Shown: positions 60,701 to 64,000 of the stretch, piece by piece
How positions within the stretch are numbered: the first letter of the stretch is position 1
How the letters are laid out: every line of letters starts with the position of its first letter
Assembly (NCBI GenBank): GCA_040381555.1
Contig: JBEIHC010000001.1
Location: forward strand, 5,839-69,838
Direction of reading: 5' to 3'
Length of the DNA: 64,000 bases
Origin: CANHCC01 sp040381555
GTDB lineage: Bacteria; Bacteroidota; Bacteroidia; J057; RFSG01
Position numbers and translations under genes: made by a program
The notes under the pieces: generated by a model
The model's input: only the letters and a program-made list of their open reading frames with translations
What the model was told of the DNA's origin: nothing
The model's database searches: none

Positions 60701-63396
60701 ACTATACGATGCCCTTATGTTACCAGGGAATGGATGGGGAAATGAGCGCACTTGCTTCTGGTGGGCTTGCACCTTATATTTATTTATGGAGTAATGGCCA
60801 GACAGGGGCTTTGGCCACCGGATTAAGTACAGGTACTTGGTCTGTTATTGTAACAGATGCTTTGGGTTGTTCCGCAGTGCATTCCCGATTTTTGCCCGAA
60901 CCAAGTGAGTTGTTGATTCAGATGAGTGGTATTGATTTAACCTGCGATGTACCTCCTGATAATGGCATTGCATCGGTATTTGCTAGCGGAGCTTCAGCGC
61001 CTTACACCTATTTATGGAATGGAGGAGGGCAAGTAACTCAGGCTTGGAATACAGGTATGCCTGCGGGCACTTGGACAGTTGTCGTAAGTGATCGAAATAA
61101 TTGCAGTAAAACAGATAGTGTTATTTTAACTGCTCCGGTTTTACCTGTAGCTTTAACGGCACCCGATACCTATAAATGTGCGGGCACTGGCATGGTTCCC
61201 CTGCAAGGATGGGGTAGTGGAGGAGCAGCACCTTATTCTTATTTATGGTTCCCTAATAATGGTTCCTTATCCAATGCGTTTTCGGATGCCCCAGGTGCCA
61301 GTCCGGATACCTCTACCACCTATTATTTTCAAGTTGTTGATTCTGCGGGATGTCGGAGTAATTTATCTCCCCAAAGAGTCATCGTACATCCTCTTCCAGT
61401 GGCAGATGCCGGGTCTGATCTTATGTATTGTAAAGATGGTCCTGCCGTATTTTTGCAAGGGACGATTGTCAATCCATTAGGAGGATATACGGTTCAATGG
61501 TTGCCCTCTATTCATGTGTTTTGTGATACCTGCCTCACAACCTATGCGACTCCAGATACTACCACGGTTTTTACTTTGAGGGTTCGAAGCTTGTTGACGG
61601 GATGCAGCAGTGATTCTACTACTTTGAATACTGTAAGTTCCACTGTGGTGGAGGTGCGGCCAAGACCCATAGCTGATGCAGGCCCAGATACTACGGTATG
61701 TTATGGAGATATGGTCCAATTGTGCGGTATGGCTTCAGGTGCTGGACCTGCTTATAATTGGTTTTGGTCCACCGGGACTTTTATAACCAATCCTCAAGCT
61801 CAATGTGTGCAAGGTATTCCGCCCCATTCTATTCAATTATTTCTGGTAGTACAGAGTAATGGTTGTGAAAGTCCTGCAGATACGGTGAATGTTTTTGTTG
61901 CACCTTTACCTGTGAGTGATGCTGGTAATGTAAAGAATGTTTGTTTAGGAGATAGTGTTCAATTGAATGGGATTATTCAGCAAGGCTTAGCGCAACAATA
62001 CCAGTGGCAGCCCTCTGTAGGATTAAACTCAGCCGGCTTGCTAATGCCTAATGCTAGTCCTAATTCTACGCAGTGGTATTATTTAAGAGGGATAAACGCG
62101 GGTTGCCCTGGTCCTTGGGATAGCGTGCAAGTCATTGTCCATAGTCGCCCAATTGCAGATGCAGGTGCTGATACCAGTATTTGTTCAGGCAATCAGTTTG
62201 TGCCATTACAAGGGAATTATACCGGTGGGAGTCAGCCTGTTAGTTTTCAATGGACTCCTTCTGCTGGATTAAGTGCCAGCAATACCTTGCAGCCCAATGC
62301 CCAACCGGTGGTTTCCACTTTGTATTATCTGGAAGTTTGGTCAGGTACAGGAAGCACCACTTGTAGGTCTTTAGATAGTGTTCTCGTCCATGTAGTACCG
62401 GGTGTAACCGCTCAACTTACTTCCGATACGAGTGTGGTTTGCGCAGGAGCATCTTTGGCTTTATCTGCTTCTGGAGGACAGGGGAGTGCCAGTTATTTAT
62501 GGTTGCCGGTTGGAGGTTCATCTGGTTCTGCCATTCAAGTTCAGCCAGAAGTGAATACCACTTATTTGGTTATAATTTCCGAAGGAGCCTGTTCGGATAC
62601 TGCTTCTGTAGATGTAAAGGTACATCCACAACCCAATGCTGAATTTACAATGAGTCAGCCACAAGGGTGCAAAGAATTGAAAGTTCAATTCATGGATTTA
62701 TCTTCGAATGGATATAGCTGGATGTGGGATTTTGGGGATAGTAGTTCATTCAGCAACGAGAAAAATCCTCAGCATACCTATACCTTGAGTGGCAATTATC
62801 CAGTGAAATTAGTAGTAAATGGGGTGGGAGCTTGCAAGGACACCTTGGTATCTGAAATTGAAATTCGCCTAGGAGAAGGGTTGGAAGCAAAAGCTCTTTC
62901 CGACCCTGTAGCTCCAGTTGAACTTTACGCACCCAATACTCATCCTTTAAGATTTGAATCCTTAACAAGAGGGGCTCAGACTTGGACTTGGGATATGGGG
63001 GATGGGAATTTTTACTCTCAAGAGAAGTTTACTCATCAATATAAAAATCCGGGCACCTATTATGTGAATTTAGAAGTACAGGACGAGCATAATTGTTCTG
63101 ATAAGCTTCGATTGGGTCCTTACATAGTTATTCCTCCAGCATTGGAGATTCCGAATGTTTTTTCTCCTAATGGGGATGGGATTCATGATCGATTTTATGT
63201 GGATTATGATGGGGATGAATTGTTTTTGGTACAGATTTTTGACCGTTGGGGAGTATTGCACTATACCAGCCGGAACAAGTCCGAAGGTTGGGATGGTCGT
63301 AATTTGAATGGAGAAGCTGCTGGAGAAGGTACTTATTTTTATCAGGTAGAGGCCGGGGGTAGTTCCTATTCTGGCTGGCTTATGCTGGCGAGATAG
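57736..63396 (+). CDS. Giant SprB-repeat adhesin-like protein with T9SS type B (gliding-motility-associated) C-terminus
   Basis: This 1886-residue protein has a signal peptide ending near residue 40 (NPVKAQ), an N-terminal beta domain (about 45-210), and one Ig-like unit (about 215-295). Eleven SprB-like repeats of 75-80 residues follow (about 298-1140), each with the pattern SPIQTSSTATGLSSGTW...RDANNC. Six Ig/PKD-like units carry the motif ADAGPDTTVCYGD (about 1140-1635). Two PKD domains (WMWDFGDSS; WTWDMGDGN) come next. The last 90 residues, IPNVFSPNGDGIHDRF to FYQVEAGGSSYSGWLMLAR, are the type B sorting domain. It is likely a surface adhesin used in attachment or gliding. Confidence 0.92.
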   Translation: MIAIPYIESIIPLRQIYWRFWLLVSILGIGGLSLNPVKAQVTAGDCGAAVPVCTNLNFQISPNGFGSLNELGIGTISNPSINPASGNMGCLLAGEQNSTWVLVNIAQSGTLQFSFGSPGPVQCFDWIMWRYTPATCNQILNNTIAPIRCNWNSPCNSFTGMASPVPQGGNSTNFEPPLPVLCGEQYLVCFSNYSSAVTSVPLNFFGTAVVSCSPTNIMTVTASPNQICSGASTTLNASGGSNYTWSPATGLSSTTGSPVTATPTSTTTYTVTGQNGCGTVSQSVVVTVIPAPIISVSTTIPTVCLPCNGSAFASVSGATPPILYSWSPTGGNQPTANNLCPGTYTLTINAGGCVGSQTVVLPEPYIIRGTFATTPADCGLNNGTATVFNITGAVSPYTVTWSTSPVQSGNTATGLPSGNYTVTILDANNCRKDTFIFVPLNSNLNATTGSTPLSCPNSTDATVSVSPTGGTPVYTITWNTTPVQSGLTATGLGVGNYTATITDQNNCSIIRLVQIVRPPGMTLTSTYIPVSCYNASDGMLSVVPGNTIGPYQYSWSTVPIQSTATATGVSAGSYQVTVTDGVGCWERDTIILTNPPSLASTVTYTMPTCFGGINGSAGVQIPPNLLNISFTWNTVPVQTTQVAGGLSAGSYFVIVSNRTGCADTVNFVLPQPSAINLNSTFVPATCLGSSNGTASAIVSGGTGAFSYSWQTIPVQNTLTATGLSAGSWKVVVTDANTCSDSIWASVGELPDSILLQWSATPATCRLDSNGTASVQVVNGSGVYQYLWFTQPTQTTQTATGLSPGSYRVRVVNSAGCVGSTWATVPVVPAMTFVTQAFDPSCFGGNDGQVQVQVSNGAPSYSYTWNTSPIQTSSTATGLSSGTWNVIVRDANNCRDTLLIALNQPPLLTITATASPASCYGRSDGAAVSFASGGTPGYSYTWNTSPIQSSNLATGLTAGVYTVTARDQQNCIASAQIWVQQPADIIVTTNYTMPLCYQGMDGEMSALASGGLAPYIYLWSNGQTGALATGLSTGTWSVIVTDALGCSAVHSRFLPEPSELLIQMSGIDLTCDVPPDNGIASVFASGASAPYTYLWNGGGQVTQAWNTGMPAGTWTVVVSDRNNCSKTDSVILTAPVLPVALTAPDTYKCAGTGMVPLQGWGSGGAAPYSYLWFPNNGSLSNAFSDAPGASPDTSTTYYFQVVDSAGCRSNLSPQRVIVHPLPVADAGSDLMYCKDGPAVFLQGTIVNPLGGYTVQWLPSIHVFCDTCLTTYATPDTTTVFTLRVRSLLTGCSSDSTTLNTVSSTVVEVRPRPIADAGPDTTVCYGDMVQLCGMASGAGPAYNWFWSTGTFITNPQAQCVQGIPPHSIQLFLVVQSNGCESPADTVNVFVAPLPVSDAGNVKNVCLGDSVQLNGIIQQGLAQQYQWQPSVGLNSAGLLMPNASPNSTQWYYLRGINAGCPGPWDSVQVIVHSRPIADAGADTSICSGNQFVPLQGNYTGGSQPVSFQWTPSAGLSASNTLQPNAQPVVSTLYYLEVWSGTGSTTCRSLDSVLVHVVPGVTAQLTSDTSVVCAGASLALSASGGQGSASYLWLPVGGSSGSAIQVQPEVNTTYLVIISEGACSDTASVDVKVHPQPNAEFTMSQPQGCKELKVQFMDLSSNGYSWMWDFGDSSSFSNEKNPQHTYTLSGNYPVKLVVNGVGACKDTLVSEIEIRLGEGLEAKALSDPVAPVELYAPNTHPLRFESLTRGAQTWTWDMGDGNFYSQEKFTHQYKNPGTYYVNLEVQDEHNCSDKLRLGPYIVIPPALEIPNVFSPNGDGIHDRFYVDYDGDELFLVQIFDRWGVLHYTSRNKSEGWDGRNLNGEAAGEGTYFYQVEAGGSSYSGWLMLAR

Positions 63397-63495
63397 TTGG
63401 TAATTAGGGATTTGACTTCGGTTAGATACTAAGCCCGGTTAGAGGCTAACCCAGCATTTAATTTTGAGTAATTCCCAATTACTGCTTTCAGGTCT

Positions 63496-63503
63496 TATCT
63501 TTG
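63496..63503 (+). promoter_or_regulatory. -7 box TATCTTTG before the ABC permease
   Basis: TATCTTTG ends 4 nt before the ATG at 63508, so transcription would start at the start codon or just inside it. Confidence 0.35.
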
Positions 63504-63507
63504 TAGC

Positions 63508-64000
63508 ATGAACGCTTTTTGGCATCAAATACAGACCGAACTACGGTTATATACCCGCAGTGTTGGCTCATTGGCTTGGTCTTTTATCTTTCCCATTTTT
63601 GTTATTTTTTCTTTAGGCTTTTATTTTGGGGGAGATTCTCCTGTCAAGCAATACATTGGTTTTGTAGATGAGGACGACACCGCAGTATCTCGCATGATGC
63701 TGACCTTGTTGCAATCAGAGCCTACTCAGTTTGTCATTGTAGAAGGGGCATCCGCTCAGTTGGATTCTCTCCTACATGCAGGAAGAATTTCGGCAGTGGT
63801 GCGCATGCCTCCAGGATTCTCCGATCAGGTGGTAACACAAGGGGCGGGAGTACTGTACAAACTCAATCCCTATTTAAGTAGCACACAACCCGCTTTGGAG
63901 CTGTTTTTGAAGAAAACAGTTCAGGATTTAAATTTGTCCCTCATGACCTCCAGAGAATGGGTCGCACATCTTCAAGAAGATTTGACAGGTGCACCTATCG
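63508..64000 (+). CDS. ABC-2 type transporter permease, N-terminal part (cut by window edge)
   Basis: The open frame runs off the right edge after 164 codons. Residues about 18-42 form a transmembrane helix (SLAWSFIFPIFVIFSLGFYFGG). A periplasmic domain follows (QYIGFVDEDDTAVSRMMLTL, SAQLDSLLHAGRISAVVRMPPGF), as in the YhhJ/DrrB-like ABC-2 permeases. These export drugs, lipids or polymers together with an ATPase. No ATPase gene is visible upstream; it may lie beyond the edge. Confidence 0.75.
   Translation, partial: MNAFWHQIQTELRLYTRSVGSLAWSFIFPIFVIFSLGFYFGGDSPVKQYIGFVDEDDTAVSRMMLTLLQSEPTQFVIVEGASAQLDSLLHAGRISAVVRMPPGFSDQVVTQGAGVLYKLNPYLSSTQPALELFLKKTVQDLNLSLMTSREWVAHLQEDLTGAPI

Overview
ORGANISM. 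The window is chromosomal DNA from a member of the Bacteroidota. Four secreted proteins end in type A C-terminal sorting domains of the type IX secretion system (T9SS), and one very large protein ends in the type B (gliding-motility-associated) form. Families largely confined to this phylum are present: DUF5686, DUF4292, DUF4296, DUF2723, Bat proteins and GIN-domain proteins. Promoter-like boxes follow the Bacteroidota -7 pattern TAnnTTTG. No rRNA, tRNA, phage or intact transposon was recognised. The genus cannot be read from the sequence; a free-living, aerobic, gliding or surface-associated aquatic relative is an inference. LAYOUT. 1-9.5 kb: acetyl-CoA synthetase, a thioredoxin, a TraB/GumN protein, two T9SS cargo proteins, an M28 peptidase and a DinB-like protein. 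9.7-15.7 kb: an ECF sigma factor, a probable membrane partner, an envelope coiled-coil/barrel protein, a GIN-domain protein and a DUF5686 outer-membrane protein. 15.8-30.2 kb: a GT9 glycosyltransferase, a lone nuoN, CCA-adding enzyme, two more T9SS cargo proteins, thioredoxin reductase, a GT39-type transferase, cystathionine beta-synthase, an HtrA protease and a lipoprotein. 30.3-41.5 kb: a GT-C glycosyltransferase region, with one DUF2723 protein and four tandem paralogues fusing a polytopic membrane domain to TPR repeats (TMTC-like). It is interrupted by an 825-bp non-coding block full of palindromes. 41.8-50.7 kb: a tightly packed plus-strand run containing a secreted GATase1-like protein, pterin dehydratase, dUTPase, a TPR lipoprotein, a DUF4292 lipoprotein, an EnvC-like activator, TatA, GatA and a LysM lytic transglycosylase. 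51.1-57.4 kb: a minus-strand Bat-type operon (DUF58, membrane protein, BatA-like, YggS) diverging from DUF4296 and mutS2. 57.7-64 kb: an 1886-residue adhesin-like T9SS protein and the start of an ABC-2 permease. HOW IT FITS TOGETHER. Much of the window concerns the cell envelope: secretion cargo, lipoproteins, peptidoglycan remodelling, outer-membrane proteins and sugar transfer onto exported proteins or polymers. MOST UNUSUAL. Two intergenic arrays of exactly twelve 17-bp units (core GTTTAGGGTAAAC plus 4-nt spacer) bracket the yggS-bat-mutS2 block. Their spacers are pyrimidine-rich in one and purine-rich in the other. A third two-unit locus at 41668-41697 carries a paired change in the palindrome arms. 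The tandem TMTC-like quartet with divergent acidic motifs and the palindrome-packed non-coding block are the next most interesting features.
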